DNA of 64,000 nt from Thaumasiovibrio subtropicus (GTDB taxonomy: Bacteria > Pseudomonadota > Gammaproteobacteria > Enterobacterales > Vibrionaceae): the NCBI RefSeq assembly GCF_019703835.1, contig NZ_AP023055.1, positions 1,550,001 to 1,614,000 on the forward strand. The letters are read 5' to 3'. Position 1 is the stretch's first letter. Every line of letters begins with the position of its first letter. The position numbers were made by a program, and so were the translations under genes. Below are positions 43,159 to 51,690 of the stretch, piece by piece. The notes beneath the pieces are model-generated. The model searched no databases and was not told where the DNA came from. It saw only the letters and a list, made by a program, of their open reading frames with translations.

Positions 43159-44973
43159 TTATGCTTCGGCACTTTCAACGACAACCGCTTCTTCAACAGA
43201 TTCTTTGATTGGCAGTGTTTGTTGAACATAAACGCCAGGTGCAGGACCTATTACAGGGTAAGCCTCCGAGCCGGCTTCCAACGCATCGATTTGCTCTTTC
43301 GGACTAAATTTCGCCAACCACTCATTCCAGTGTGTCCACCATGAACCTTCGTGGTGAGTCGCGCCATCAAGCCAAGTTTGCGCATCGTCTGCCATCTTGT
43401 CAGCAATGTAATAACCGTACTTGTTCTTTGCAGGGTGATTCACAATACCAGCTATATGGCCTGATTCACCCAACACAAACGTCGTATCGCCACTAATGTT
43501 CTGAGCACCTCGGTAGGTACCTTCCCAAAGGGCGATATGGTCGTCTTTGGTTGAAATAAAGTAAGACGGCGTCTTAATTTTCTCTAAATCAATCCAAACA
43601 CCACCCACTTTGATACCTTGTTTTTGCACCAGCGAGTTTTCTAGGTACAAACGACGCAGCAATGTGTTGTGACATGCCGCAGTAACGTTCGTACTGTCGC
43701 TGTTCCAATACAAGAGATCAAAATCGACAGGGCTATTACCTTTCAGGTAATTATCGATGTAGTAGTTCCAATACAGGCTGTTTTCACGCAACAAGGAGAA
43801 AGTCACGCTCAACGAACGACCATCGAGATAGCCTTTCAGGTTGTTTTGCGCTTCCATTGCGCTAACCAACTGCTCATTCACATATGCTCCAATTTCACCG
43901 GGTTGGGCAAAATCAAGAATAGTTGTGAAATAAGTTGTTGATTTGAAACGCTGACGCATACGGCGTGCGGCGTAGTAAGCAGTTGTTGTCGCAAGGAGCG
44001 TACCGCCAATGCAGTAACCCACCGCGTTCATCTGCTTCTCACCTGTTACCGCTTCAACAACGTCAACCGCTTTTACAACGCCATCAAGAACGTAATCTTC
44101 GAAGTCAACCTTAGCCATTGAACGATCGGGATTACGCCATGACATTAGGAATACAGTATGACCCTGTTCAACCAACCAACGCATCATCGAGTTCTTCTCA
44201 CGAAGATCCAAGATGTAGTATTTATTGATAAATGGAGGCACTACAAGGATAGGCGTTTTGTTCACTTTGTCTGTTTTTGCCTTATATTGAATAAGCTCAA
44301 ACAGTTCATTTTTGAATACAACGCTACCTTCCGTATTCGCAATATCCTGACCAATTTTGAACGCATTACTGTTGGTCATTCGAATTTTCAATACATCTGA
44401 ACTCGCTTGCATGTCTTCTTGCAGCAGTTCCATACCCTTCACTAAGTTTTGACCATTGCTTTCCATGGTCAGTTTAAAAAGTTCAGGGTTAGTATTGATA
44501 AAGTTGCTTGGTGACATCGCATTGATCGCTTGTCGAGAGAAAAAGCTCAAACGCTCCTTCGCTTTGTCATCCAAGCCTTCAACTGAATCGATGGTTTTTT
44601 GTACCGTCTCACCAAACAGCAAGTACGATTGCTTGATGAAGTTGAAGATCGCTTCTTCCTGCCATGCTTCGTCGACAAAGCGCTTATCGCCACGCTCTTC
44701 TTTGACTACAGGCTCATTATTCTTAGAGGGAATAGCGACGTTTTGCCAGATTTGTAGCTGACGTTCCCACCAGTCCATTTGCACTTTAACGAGGCTAGAT
44801 GGCTGGTTTGCAGCTTGCTCAAACAGTTTCGCTGTATCATCAAAATTGAGTTCATTCAGCGCTTTATTGAGAGGGGAATTAATTGCTGCTTTACCAGAAT
44901 CCAGTTCCTTCCACCATTGCTGGTTTACTTCCTGGAGTTTGGCAAAGTAATCCGCAAAGAAATTCTGGTTCAT
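43159..44973 (-). CDS. phaC: Class I polyhydroxyalkanoate synthase
   Basis: 604 residues, the length of class I PHA synthases. Catalytic Cys lies in the lipase-like box VGYCIGGTLLA (about 320), with Asp in ISTKDDHIALW and His in GESGHIAGIVN completing the triad; FINKYYILDLREKNS and MSWRNPD are further family landmarks. It polymerises 3-hydroxybutyryl-CoA on the surface of cytoplasmic granules. It is the last gene of the phaB-phaA-phaP-phaC operon. An intrinsic terminator-like hairpin separates it from phaP and may lower its expression. The acidic tail (KESVEEAVVVESAEA) is an extension without obvious function. Confidence 0.97.
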   Translation of the reverse strand: MNQNFFADYFAKLQEVNQQWWKELDSGKAAINSPLNKALNELNFDDTAKLFEQAANQPSSLVKVQMDWWERQLQIWQNVAIPSKNNEPVVKEERGDKRFVDEAWQEEAIFNFIKQSYLLFGETVQKTIDSVEGLDDKAKERLSFFSRQAINAMSPSNFINTNPELFKLTMESNGQNLVKGMELLQEDMQASSDVLKIRMTNSNAFKIGQDIANTEGSVVFKNELFELIQYKAKTDKVNKTPILVVPPFINKYYILDLREKNSMMRWLVEQGHTVFLMSWRNPDRSMAKVDFEDYVLDGVVKAVDVVEAVTGEKQMNAVGYCIGGTLLATTTAYYAARRMRQRFKSTTYFTTILDFAQPGEIGAYVNEQLVSAMEAQNNLKGYLDGRSLSVTFSLLRENSLYWNYYIDNYLKGNSPVDFDLLYWNSDSTNVTAACHNTLLRRLYLENSLVQKQGIKVGGVWIDLEKIKTPSYFISTKDDHIALWEGTYRGAQNISGDTTFVLGESGHIAGIVNHPAKNKYGYYIADKMADDAQTWLDGATHHEGSWWTHWNEWLAKFSPKEQIDALEAGSEAYPVIGPAPGVYVQQTLPIKESVEEAVVVESAEA

Positions 44974-45001
44974 AACAATGACCTCTTAGAGATAAACAAA
45001 A

Positions 45002-45043
45002 AACCGCCTGAACTCTCTCTGTATAGAGAGAATGCAGGCGGTT
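45002..45043 (-). terminator. Intercistronic terminator-like hairpin between phaP and phaC
   Basis: AACCGCCTG and CAGGCGGTT pair around an inner CTCTCT/AGAGAG stem. On the minus strand the outer stem is followed by TTTTGTTTA. It lies in the 77-base gap and would end part of the transcripts after the granule-coat gene. Confidence 0.75.
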
Positions 45044-45050
45044 AAGGCCA

Positions 45051-45398
45051 TTAAGCTGGAGTAACTTCTTTCACGTTTTCAGCGACTAGTGCATCAACGT
45101 CAGCTTTGAACTCTTGAGCGATTGAAGACAACTTGTTGCTGTCATCGATCATTTGCTGAGAAAGCTTAGTCAACGCTTCTAGTTGAGAGCCGTTGAAAGA
45201 AGTTAGCGTTTGCATATCTTTCACTTCACTCGCAGCTTTAAGCTGAGATAGACCAAGATCACTGTAAGAACGTAGCGCAGACAGTTGAAGCTCAGTGATC
45301 TCTTCGATGTTTTTAGTGAAGAGTTTGTTGAACTTAACGTAAGGTGCTAGTGTTTTTTCAGTTTGGTCAGATAGTGTTTTGAACATTTCCGTGTACAT
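45051..45398 (-). CDS. phaP: Phasin (PHA granule-associated protein)
   Basis: 115 residues, nearly all amphipathic helix (LSDQTEKTLAPYVKFNKLF, LQLSALRSYSDLGLSQLKAA), as in the phasin family that coats PHB granules and controls their size. No signal peptide is visible. A good site (TAGGAG) precedes the ATG. It stands between phaA and phaC, where vibrio phasin genes are usually found. A terminator-like hairpin downstream suggests that it is made in excess over the synthase. Confidence 0.92.
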   Translation of the reverse strand: MYTEMFKTLSDQTEKTLAPYVKFNKLFTKNIEEITELQLSALRSYSDLGLSQLKAASEVKDMQTLTSFNGSQLEALTKLSQQMIDDSNKLSSIAQEFKADVDALVAENVKEVTPA

Positions 45399-45443
45399 GA
45401 TGCGACTCCTATAAGGATTGAATTAATATTGGTTTTTGTTTCG

Positions 45444-46649
45444 TTAAACTGCTTTAAGGACGATAGCGGTACCCATACCGCCACCAACACATAAAGATGC
45501 AACGCCATATTCCGTCCCACGACGGCGCATCTCATGGATAAGGCTTACAATGATACGGTTACCAGACGCACCCAAAGGATGTCCTAGTGCAATCGCACCA
45601 CCGTTGACATTAGAACGCTCTAAAAGCGCATCAAGATCTGTGTCGTGTTGTTCGCAAAGTTGATGAGCAACACCCAAAGCTTGACCCGCAAAAGCTTCAT
45701 TTAGCTCAAACAGACCAATGTCTTGAATAGAGAGATCTGCTTTTGACAATGCTTTAGTCACAGCAGGAACAGGACCTAAGCCCATGATCTTTGGATCTAA
45801 GCCTGCTTGCGCATAACTTGTCACTTCAGCAATTGGCTTTAAGTTGTGCTTTTCGACAGCGGCTTCTGAAGCCACAATGATAACGCTGGCCCCATCATTG
45901 ATGCCTGACGCGTTACCCGCGGTGACGCTGCCATCCTTTTTAAAGGCCGGGCGCAATTTCGCAAGCCCTTCTGCAGATGCATCCGCTTTGGGGTACTCAT
46001 CGGTATCAACAACGACAACACCTTTGCGTGTCTTCACTTCCACTGGTTCGATTTCATCTTTGAAACGACCAGCTTCAATCGCCGCCACAGCTTTTTGCTG
46101 GCTTGCCAGAGCGAATGCATCTTGCTGCTCGCGGGTCAAACCCACTTCAGCAACAACGTTTTCTGCCGTCAAACCCATGTGGTATTCGTTAAATACGTCG
46201 GTCAAACCATCGTTGATTAGCAAGTCAGTAAGCTCTAGTGAACCCATTTTTTGACCATCGCGAATCGAACCTGGAACAGCAAATGGAATTTGCGACATAT
46301 TCTCAGCGCCTGCGGCAACGACAAGGTCTGCATCACCCGCTTTGATATGTGCGGCAGCATCCATTACCGCTTTCATGCCGCTACCACACACCATGTTTAA
46401 GCTATAAGCTGGCACTTCTTCAGGTAGCTCTGAGAAAATCGCCGCTTGACGACCTGGCCCCATTCCTTGTGCCGCGCCAACAACATTACCTAAAATGAGT
46501 TCATCAACAGCATCTTTAGGTACGTTGCCTGCCGCAAGAGCCGCTTTTACAGCAGTTGCTGCAAGTTGGGCAGCAGGCACTGTTTTCAGTGCGCCACTAA
46601 AACTACCTAAAGGCGTGCGTTTTGCCGCAACGATATAAACTTTGGACAT
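45444..46649 (-). CDS. phaA: Acetyl-CoA acetyltransferase of the PHB operon
   Basis: 401 residues with a complete biosynthetic-thiolase set: Cys88 in LNMVCGSGMK, His in NGGAIALGHPLGASG and Cys in SLCVGGGMGTAI. It condenses two acetyl-CoA into acetoacetyl-CoA, the first PHB step. AAGGAAAAG precedes the ATG, 21 bases after the phaB stop. It closely resembles the thiolase at 33614; operon context assigns this copy to synthesis. Confidence 0.96.
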   Translation of the reverse strand: MSKVYIVAAKRTPLGSFSGALKTVPAAQLAATAVKAALAAGNVPKDAVDELILGNVVGAAQGMGPGRQAAIFSELPEEVPAYSLNMVCGSGMKAVMDAAAHIKAGDADLVVAAGAENMSQIPFAVPGSIRDGQKMGSLELTDLLINDGLTDVFNEYHMGLTAENVVAEVGLTREQQDAFALASQQKAVAAIEAGRFKDEIEPVEVKTRKGVVVVDTDEYPKADASAEGLAKLRPAFKKDGSVTAGNASGINDGASVIIVASEAAVEKHNLKPIAEVTSYAQAGLDPKIMGLGPVPAVTKALSKADLSIQDIGLFELNEAFAGQALGVAHQLCEQHDTDLDALLERSNVNGGAIALGHPLGASGNRIIVSLIHEMRRRGTEYGVASLCVGGGMGTAIVLKAV

Positions 46650-46670
46650 CTTTTCCTTCCCTTAAAAAAC

Positions 46671-47411
46671 TTATTGCATGTACAAGCCGCCATTCAGCGA
46701 CAGCGTTTCACCTGTAATGTAACCACCCACATCGCTTGCCAAATAAATCACAGCACCAGCAATTTCTTCAGGCGTCGCTAGACGTTTCATTGGGATCTCA
46801 GCTTTAATCGACTCGAGCACCTCAGGGCGAATGGCTTCAACCATAGGTGTCGCGGTGTAACCCGGCGCAATCGCGTTGACGGTCGTGCCAGATTTTGCAC
46901 CTTCGAACGCGAGTGCTTTAGTAAAGCCAATCATTCCTGCTTTAGCGGCTGAATAGTTAGCTTGACCAAACTGCCCTTTTACGCCGTTTACCGAGCTGAT
47001 ATTGATGATGCGACCATTACCTTTCTCACACATTGCAGCAAAGAGAGGCTGGGTTACATTGAAAAGACTGTTGAGGTTGGTGTTAATGACGTCCGTCCAT
47101 TGATTCGCTTCCATGCGCTTAAACACTGAATCACGAGTGATACCCGCATTGTTGACTAGCACATCTACCGAACCTTCTTCTTGTGTAAGTTGCAACAAAG
47201 CACTCTTGCACATTTCAGTATCAGTGACGTCGAGCGCGAGCATACGTACTTGGTCTGCTGTATAGTTGTTTTCAGCAAACCAGTCTTGCGCACACGCTTC
47301 GTTACCAGGAGAAAAAGCGGCAACTACGCGATAACCTTCTTCTACGAGGCCTTTTGTAATCGCAGAACCAATACCACCTTTTGCACCTGTCACTAACGCT
47401 ACTTTCTTCAT
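46671..47411 (-). CDS. phaB: Acetoacetyl-CoA reductase (NADPH)
   Basis: 246 residues of short-chain dehydrogenase/reductase type. The cofactor motif TGAKGGIG, the NNAG motif (VLVNNAGITRDS), catalytic Ser in INISSVNGVKGQ and the YSAAK pair are present. It reduces acetoacetyl-CoA to (R)-3-hydroxybutyryl-CoA for PhaC. The ATG at 47411 has AAGGAG eight bases upstream and is preferred over the start six codons earlier. It is the first gene of the pha operon, so the promoter lies in 47412-48142. Confidence 0.95.
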   Translation of the reverse strand: MKKVALVTGAKGGIGSAITKGLVEEGYRVVAAFSPGNEACAQDWFAENNYTADQVRMLALDVTDTEMCKSALLQLTQEEGSVDVLVNNAGITRDSVFKRMEANQWTDVINTNLNSLFNVTQPLFAAMCEKGNGRIINISSVNGVKGQFGQANYSAAKAGMIGFTKALAFEGAKSGTTVNAIAPGYTATPMVEAIRPEVLESIKAEIPMKRLATPEEIAGAVIYLASDVGGYITGETLSLNGGLYMQ

Positions 47412-48142
47412 TTCCGGACTCCTTCCCATTGTTGTCCAATACCTAGGCCAATATGACTGACATTATTGTTATGAAATTTAATTCAGTTAAGGCATAAAAA
47501 GCCAGCCCTGTATAATTATTTATTCTTTAGGACTAAAAAGTCATTTTGATGACTGATTTGTTTCAATAGAGTGATAAGAACATAGATGTATATCTTAATC
47601 AACCCGCTTACATTCACAGTCACCCCAATACCAAAAGCACATACAGACTAATAATAAATGTATCGATTACACAACAAAATGATGACTAATCCGTATCAAG
47701 CATTGGTCATGCCAACATTTAATACTTCTACTCAAAAAAACCAACAAACCATACATGATTCAGTTTAAATGAATAAGTATTCACAAAAAGCCTTACTAAC
47801 CCTGTAAGCACTCAGCCAAGATAATCGTCATGAAAGATACTTTGCGCTCTATTTTGGTGAAAAAGGGGTCAATATTGGTGCATTTTTGAATTTAATTTTT
47901 GAGTCAAAATTAACCCAACAAAAAGTAAAGGTAATTGAATCACAGAAGGCAGGTTGCAAATTGATTCATTTTTATGCGGATGTGAGAAGGCGCTATAAAT
48001 GTGACTTTCAGCCCATATGTCTTGTTTTAGACGTTCGACCCTAGACTAAAGTCGAATAAAACTTGGCATTGGATGTAAGTTTGAAAAGTCATATTAGTGA
48101 TTCAGATCACCACTATAACTTGTGAATTGATTCAGACAGGAA
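47412..48142. other. Long AT-rich region upstream of phaB
   Basis: About 730 bases with no convincing gene. It must carry the pha promoter. TGATTCA occurs three times in its distal part (about 47961, 48099 and 48129), which may reflect binding by a regulator. No PhaR-type gene is adjacent. Confidence 0.45.
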
Positions 48143-48328
48143 ATGTTTATCGAGTGCGCTTTTTGTGAAGTAGGTTCAATTAATTTTGAATCATTGCAAC
48201 CTTTTTATCGTCTGCCTCGCACTCTCATGACGACGAAATTGGGTGAGATCGCATACTTGGTAGCCAGAAAATCGCAGTGGAAAGAAGCCAATGAAATAAC
48301 ACAAAGGCTGATAGCTTTGTCTAGATAG
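48143..48328 (+). CDS. Possible small protein, 61 residues
   Basis: A 61-residue frame opening MFIECAFCEVGSINF with a helical, charged C terminus (LVARKSQWKEANEITQRL). I do not recognise it. AGGAA stands very close to the ATG, closer than normal. It has no operon partner, so it is only moderately supported. Confidence 0.38.
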   Translation: MFIECAFCEVGSINFESLQPFYRLPRTLMTTKLGEIAYLVARKSQWKEANEITQRLIALSR

Positions 48329-48433
48329 AAAACGGGAATGTTTGATGACAGGATGGAGAAACCGTCAGTGGCGAGCGTCATGAAGCATAGAGAGCACGCC
48401 ACAAGAGAGGCATATCGAACATGACGCGGTTGA

Positions 48434-48718
48434 TCACTTCTTATAAAGCGCGTTTAGCTTTGCAACTGTAACAACCGGCCCCATCATTTTTACACGAAGA
48501 TCTTCATAAGAATCTTCTCCTTGGTACCCAACTTGGTAGGTAAATCGCGCAACTGCAATTCTTAATAGATCGTACTTATCGCGATTACACGAGATCTCTG
48601 ATTGCCAGTACTTTGCGTCTAATACTTCATCAGGCTTTTCTGCCCTCACTGCAAACTGCCATCGCCCATCTTGTCCATAATAATCGATGGGAAAAAGGCG
48701 TTTTACTTTCTTACGCAT
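48434..48718 (-). CDS. Hypothetical basic protein, 94 residues
   Basis: A soluble, basic protein with aromatic-rich segments (LFPIDYYGQDGRWQFAVRA, RFTYQVGYQGEDSYEDL). There is no signal peptide or membrane segment, and I do not recognise a family. It is divergent from guaC, with the guaC promoter about 140 bases away. Confidence 0.6.
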   Translation of the reverse strand: MRKKVKRLFPIDYYGQDGRWQFAVRAEKPDEVLDAKYWQSEISCNRDKYDLLRIAVARFTYQVGYQGEDSYEDLRVKMMGPVVTVAKLNALYKK

Positions 48719-48855
48719 GCCTTACTACGCCATAAAACTTGGAGAATGAAGAGAAAAGGGAGTGAAAGGCTGACAAGCCCAGTTTCCAGAGGAGGTTTCA
48801 CGATGAATGATTACCTTTAAGCTAAGAAATACGCCATAAAAGCGCGTTTTACTGC

Positions 48856-48883
48856 TTGCCAAAAATATTTCACTGCCTATAAT
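48856..48883 (+). promoter_or_regulatory. Sigma-70 promoter of guaC
   Basis: TTGCCA and a perfect TATAAT are separated by 16 bases, which predicts a start near 48890. The next plus-strand gene is guaC, 110 bases downstream of the -10 box. Confidence 0.78.
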
Positions 48884-48889
48884 GCTGAA

Positions 48890-48922
48890 AACCGGAGCGT
48901 CTGCCAACGCTCCGGTTTTTTT
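48890..48922 (+). terminator. Terminator-like hairpin at the predicted 5' end of the guaC message
   Basis: AACCGGAGCG pairs perfectly with CGCTCCGGTT around an 8-base loop, followed by seven T (48916-48922). Its first base coincides with the predicted start of the guaC transcript, and no plus-strand gene ends just upstream. It therefore looks like a leader attenuator, a 5'-end stabilising stem or the body of a tiny RNA. Confidence 0.72.
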
Positions 48923-48992
48923 GTGCCTGCAATTTCTCGCCTTCTGCCAAAGGTGTTGAAAAATTGCACATTCGATAAGATAAGGAAACACT

Positions 48993-50036
48993 ATGCGTAT
49001 CGAACAAGACCTGAAACTAGGTTTTAAAGATGTCCTATTTCGTCCAAAACGTTCAACTTTAAAAAGCCGGTCTCAGGTTGAATTAACCCGCGATTTTACA
49101 TTCAAGCACAGTGGTCGTCAATGGTCTGGGGTACCCATTATTGCTGCCAATATGGATTCTGTCGGTAGCTTTGCCATGGCGCAAGCACTTGCGCGTCACA
49201 ATGTTATCACTGCTGTACACAAACATTACACGGTTGATGATTGGGCAAACTTTGTCACAACCAGTGATGCGAACACCCTTAGAAATGTAATGGTGTCTAC
49301 AGGAACGTCTGAAGCCGATTTCAAAAAGACACAAGATATTATGGCGCTCAGCGACGAGCTATTGTTTATCTGTATTGATATTGCCAATGGTTACTCTGAG
49401 CATCTCGTTGAATACGTTCAAAAAGTTCGCTCAGCCTTTCCAAATAAAGTCATCAGTGCTGGTAATGTTGTTACTGGCGATATGGTAGAAGAACTCATTC
49501 TAGCTGGTGCAGATATTGTCAAAGTCGGTATTGGTCCTGGTTCTGTTTGCACGACTCGGGTAAAAACAGGTGTTGGTTACCCACAACTATCCGCCATTAT
49601 AGAATGTGCAGATGCCGCACACGGTATGGGCGGTCGAATCATTGGTGATGGTGGCTGCACTTGTGCTGGTGACGTTGCCAAAGCTTTCGGTGGTGGCGCT
49701 GACTTCGTGATGCTTGGCGGTATGTTAGCGGGTCACGAAGAAAGTGGCGGCGAGCTTATCGAGAAAAATGGTGAAACCTTCATGCAATTCTATGGTATGT
49801 CATCTCAGAGCGCGATGGACAAGCATTCCGGAGGTGTCGCGAAATACCGTGCCGCTGAAGGAAAAACCGTACTTTTGCCTTACCGTGGTCCTGTCGAAAA
49901 TACCATTCAAGACATCATGGGAGGCGTGCGCTCAACCTGCACCTATGTCGGCGCAGCAAAGCTTAAAGAGCTCACCAAGCGCACGACGTTTATCCGAGTA
50001 CAAGAGCAAGAAAACAACGTATACGGTCGCGAGTAA
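48993..50036 (+). CDS. guaC: GMP reductase
   Basis: 347 residues with near full-length match in layout to E. coli GuaC. Catalytic Cys186 lies in VGIGPGSVCTTRVKTGVGYP, the phosphate-binding loop in GDGGCTCAGDVAKAFGGGADFVMLGG, and the IMP-dehydrogenase/GMP-reductase barrel is uninterrupted without CBS domains, which excludes IMP dehydrogenase. It deaminates GMP to IMP with NADPH, balancing purine pools. AAGGAAA precedes the ATG. It is monocistronic, with an unusual hairpin in its leader. Confidence 0.97.
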   Translation: MRIEQDLKLGFKDVLFRPKRSTLKSRSQVELTRDFTFKHSGRQWSGVPIIAANMDSVGSFAMAQALARHNVITAVHKHYTVDDWANFVTTSDANTLRNVMVSTGTSEADFKKTQDIMALSDELLFICIDIANGYSEHLVEYVQKVRSAFPNKVISAGNVVTGDMVEELILAGADIVKVGIGPGSVCTTRVKTGVGYPQLSAIIECADAAHGMGGRIIGDGGCTCAGDVAKAFGGGADFVMLGGMLAGHEESGGELIEKNGETFMQFYGMSSQSAMDKHSGGVAKYRAAEGKTVLLPYRGPVENTIQDIMGGVRSTCTYVGAAKLKELTKRTTFIRVQEQENNVYGRE

Positions 50037-50113
50037 CTTTCGCTCTGAATTCAACTCTCTGAATCAAACAAGAGGCCGATAACAACAGCCTTTTTCACAC
50101 CGCGCAGACTGAG

Positions 50114-50380
50114 CTACAACGCTGGCAGATCTGCGCCGCTTTGCTCCTTTAGCATCGCAGCGTAGGTATCAATAAGCGCTTGAAGCTCTTCCTTGCTCGC
50201 TAAAGATTGCTTTCTTTGCTCTTCAAGCAGCTTTCTAGCTTGCGTTACTTCAAACTCCAATTCTTCGAGTTCAGTGCTCAATCGTTCGAGCTGCGCTTGC
50301 CTGGCTGTCAGTTGATCTTCTACCGGATTTGCAAACGCTGTGCTCGCCAACATCAGTGCACCCCATAAGACTATGCGCAT
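50114..50380 (-). CDS. Small periplasmic coiled-coil protein
   Basis: 88 residues. A signal peptide (MRIVLWGALMLASTAFA) is followed by a continuous coiled coil with Leu and Glu heptads (LERLSTELEELEFEVTQARK). I do not recognise a family. Predicted periplasmic; possibly oligomeric. It is convergent with guaC. Confidence 0.7.
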   Translation of the reverse strand: MRIVLWGALMLASTAFANPVEDQLTARQAQLERLSTELEELEFEVTQARKLLEEQRKQSLASKEELQALIDTYAAMLKEQSGADLPAL

Positions 50381-50525
50381 TCATTTTCACCTCTCCTCAT
50401 CCATTGAATAAATCATAAGCCTCACTACAAAATTTGGCAGTGAGATGATTTGGAGATGCGTCGCAATCGACAGTGAAACAGACGTTCGATACTTACTCGC
50501 ACGAAATGGTTGCGAAGAATGGCTC

Positions 50526-50547
50526 ACAGCCCCTTCTGGGGGGCTGT
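50526..50547. repeat. Short hairpin ACAGCCCC/GGGGCTGT
   Basis: Perfect 8-bp arms with a 6-base loop, directly after the stop codon of the minus-strand gene at 50555. There is no T-run on the minus strand, so it may be a weak terminator. Confidence 0.4.
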
Positions 50548-50554
50548 CTTATAG

Positions 50555-50803
50555 CTAGTGCTTCGTTTGTGGACCATGACGGACCATATCTTGCCCTTTC
50601 TGAAACACCTCTTCTGTCACATATTTACCCAACAATAACTGGTGGTTATCGTCCAATACGGCGATGAAACGTCGACCATCACTATTGCTCGTTGCTAGTG
50701 CGACACCCGCCACACCTTTTAATCCAAGGCCGCCATTTTCAACAGCCAGTAAAAAGTGCTCTAGCGCTTCAAGTGAATCAATCAAATCTGCGTCATTCAA
50801 CAT
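50555..50803 (-). CDS. Hypothetical protein, 82 residues
   Basis: A soluble acidic protein: a helical start (MLNDADLIDSLEALEHFLLAV) and a small beta part (GRRFIAVLDDNHQLLLGKYV). I do not recognise a family, although a similar small acidic protein layout is common in vibrios. No operon partner. Confidence 0.62.
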   Translation of the reverse strand: MLNDADLIDSLEALEHFLLAVENGGLGLKGVAGVALATSNSDGRRFIAVLDDNHQLLLGKYVTEEVFQKGQDMVRHGPQTKH

Positions 50804-51110
50804 GTTACTTTACTCATTTTGTTGCGTTCAGACGCAGAATATACGCTTGGTACGCGGTAAAAGCCAATCGTCACCTGAAAGTTTGTCATCTCTCCACTCA
50901 GACACTCTCATCATGCTTATTCAGCACCCTATCCGCACGCTCTTCATGCAGCCCACCCACTCGCATTCAACTTCAAGATTTAAGTCAATTGTGTTTGTCG
51001 AGCCCCAAAAGCAGAGATATAATCTGCCGCGCTAACCAAAAAATGCAATTTAACATTCCAGTTATTAAGCGTAACACAACATTTTAATTCGTTAAGTTTG
51101 AGATAAGCCC

Positions 51111-51650
51111 TTGTTAGAAATCATAAAAGAAGTCCTTGGTTGGACATCCGTCGCCTTTTACATCTCCATCACCATCTTCAACTCTATGCGCTTTACTCGC
51201 TACGCCTCTTTTGGCTCTGCCGGTAACGATATTGTCTGGTCCATTTTAATGGGATGGTGGCCTAAGCTCATTCTTAACCTCTCAGTTGGCGTGATCAATA
51301 CTTACCGCTACTGCAAAGACTTCACCAGTACAAGTAAGCGCGTACTTGATTTCACAGCTGCCCTTATGGGGTGCGGCATCTTGTACATCATCTACTTTGC
51401 GGTGAGCAATTTCATCGCTAATCCAACTTTATCGGTTGGCTTGCAGTTTATGGATCTCGGCTTGATCGTCGCAGCGCTTAGCATGAAGCAACTTGATCGC
51501 TACCGTCTCTTGATGCTGATTTCTGGCTTCGTCGGCATGTTTGCTTACTATGGCAACGCACAGATGATGATTATAAAGGCCATCGTCATCGGTATCATGA
51601 GCTACAAACTGGTTTCCCCTAGCCAACGCGAAGTTGAACCGGCGAAGTAA
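51111..51650 (+). CDS. Uncharacterised multi-pass membrane protein
   Basis: 179 residues with about five or six membrane helices (WTSVAFYISITIFN, LILNLSVGVINTY, ALMGCGILYIIYFAV, FMDLGLIVAALSM, LLMLISGFVGMFAYY). The helix packing and length recall small permease-like families, but no signature is recognised. Translation seems to begin at TTG (51111); no better in-frame ATG keeps helix 1. It is monocistronic and ends in a clear terminator shared with the convergent kinase gene. Confidence 0.75.
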   Translation: MLEIIKEVLGWTSVAFYISITIFNSMRFTRYASFGSAGNDIVWSILMGWWPKLILNLSVGVINTYRYCKDFTSTSKRVLDFTAALMGCGILYIIYFAVSNFIANPTLSVGLQFMDLGLIVAALSMKQLDRYRLLMLISGFVGMFAYYGNAQMMIIKAIVIGIMSYKLVSPSQREVEPAK

Positions 51651-51658
51651 GTGTAAAT

Positions 51659-51690
51659 AAACGGCTCATACTGTTGAGTGAGCCGTTTTT
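51659..51690. terminator. Bidirectional terminator between convergent genes
   Basis: AAACGGCTCA pairs exactly with TGAGCCGTTT around a 10-base loop, with TTTTT at its plus-strand end and A/T-rich sequence on the other. It overlaps the stop codon of the kinase gene by a few bases. Confidence 0.85.

Noticed and set aside
48725..48991. 88-residue minus-strand reading frame upstream of guaC
   Set aside because: It covers the guaC promoter and leader hairpin, lacks a ribosome-binding site and has no protein-like pattern.
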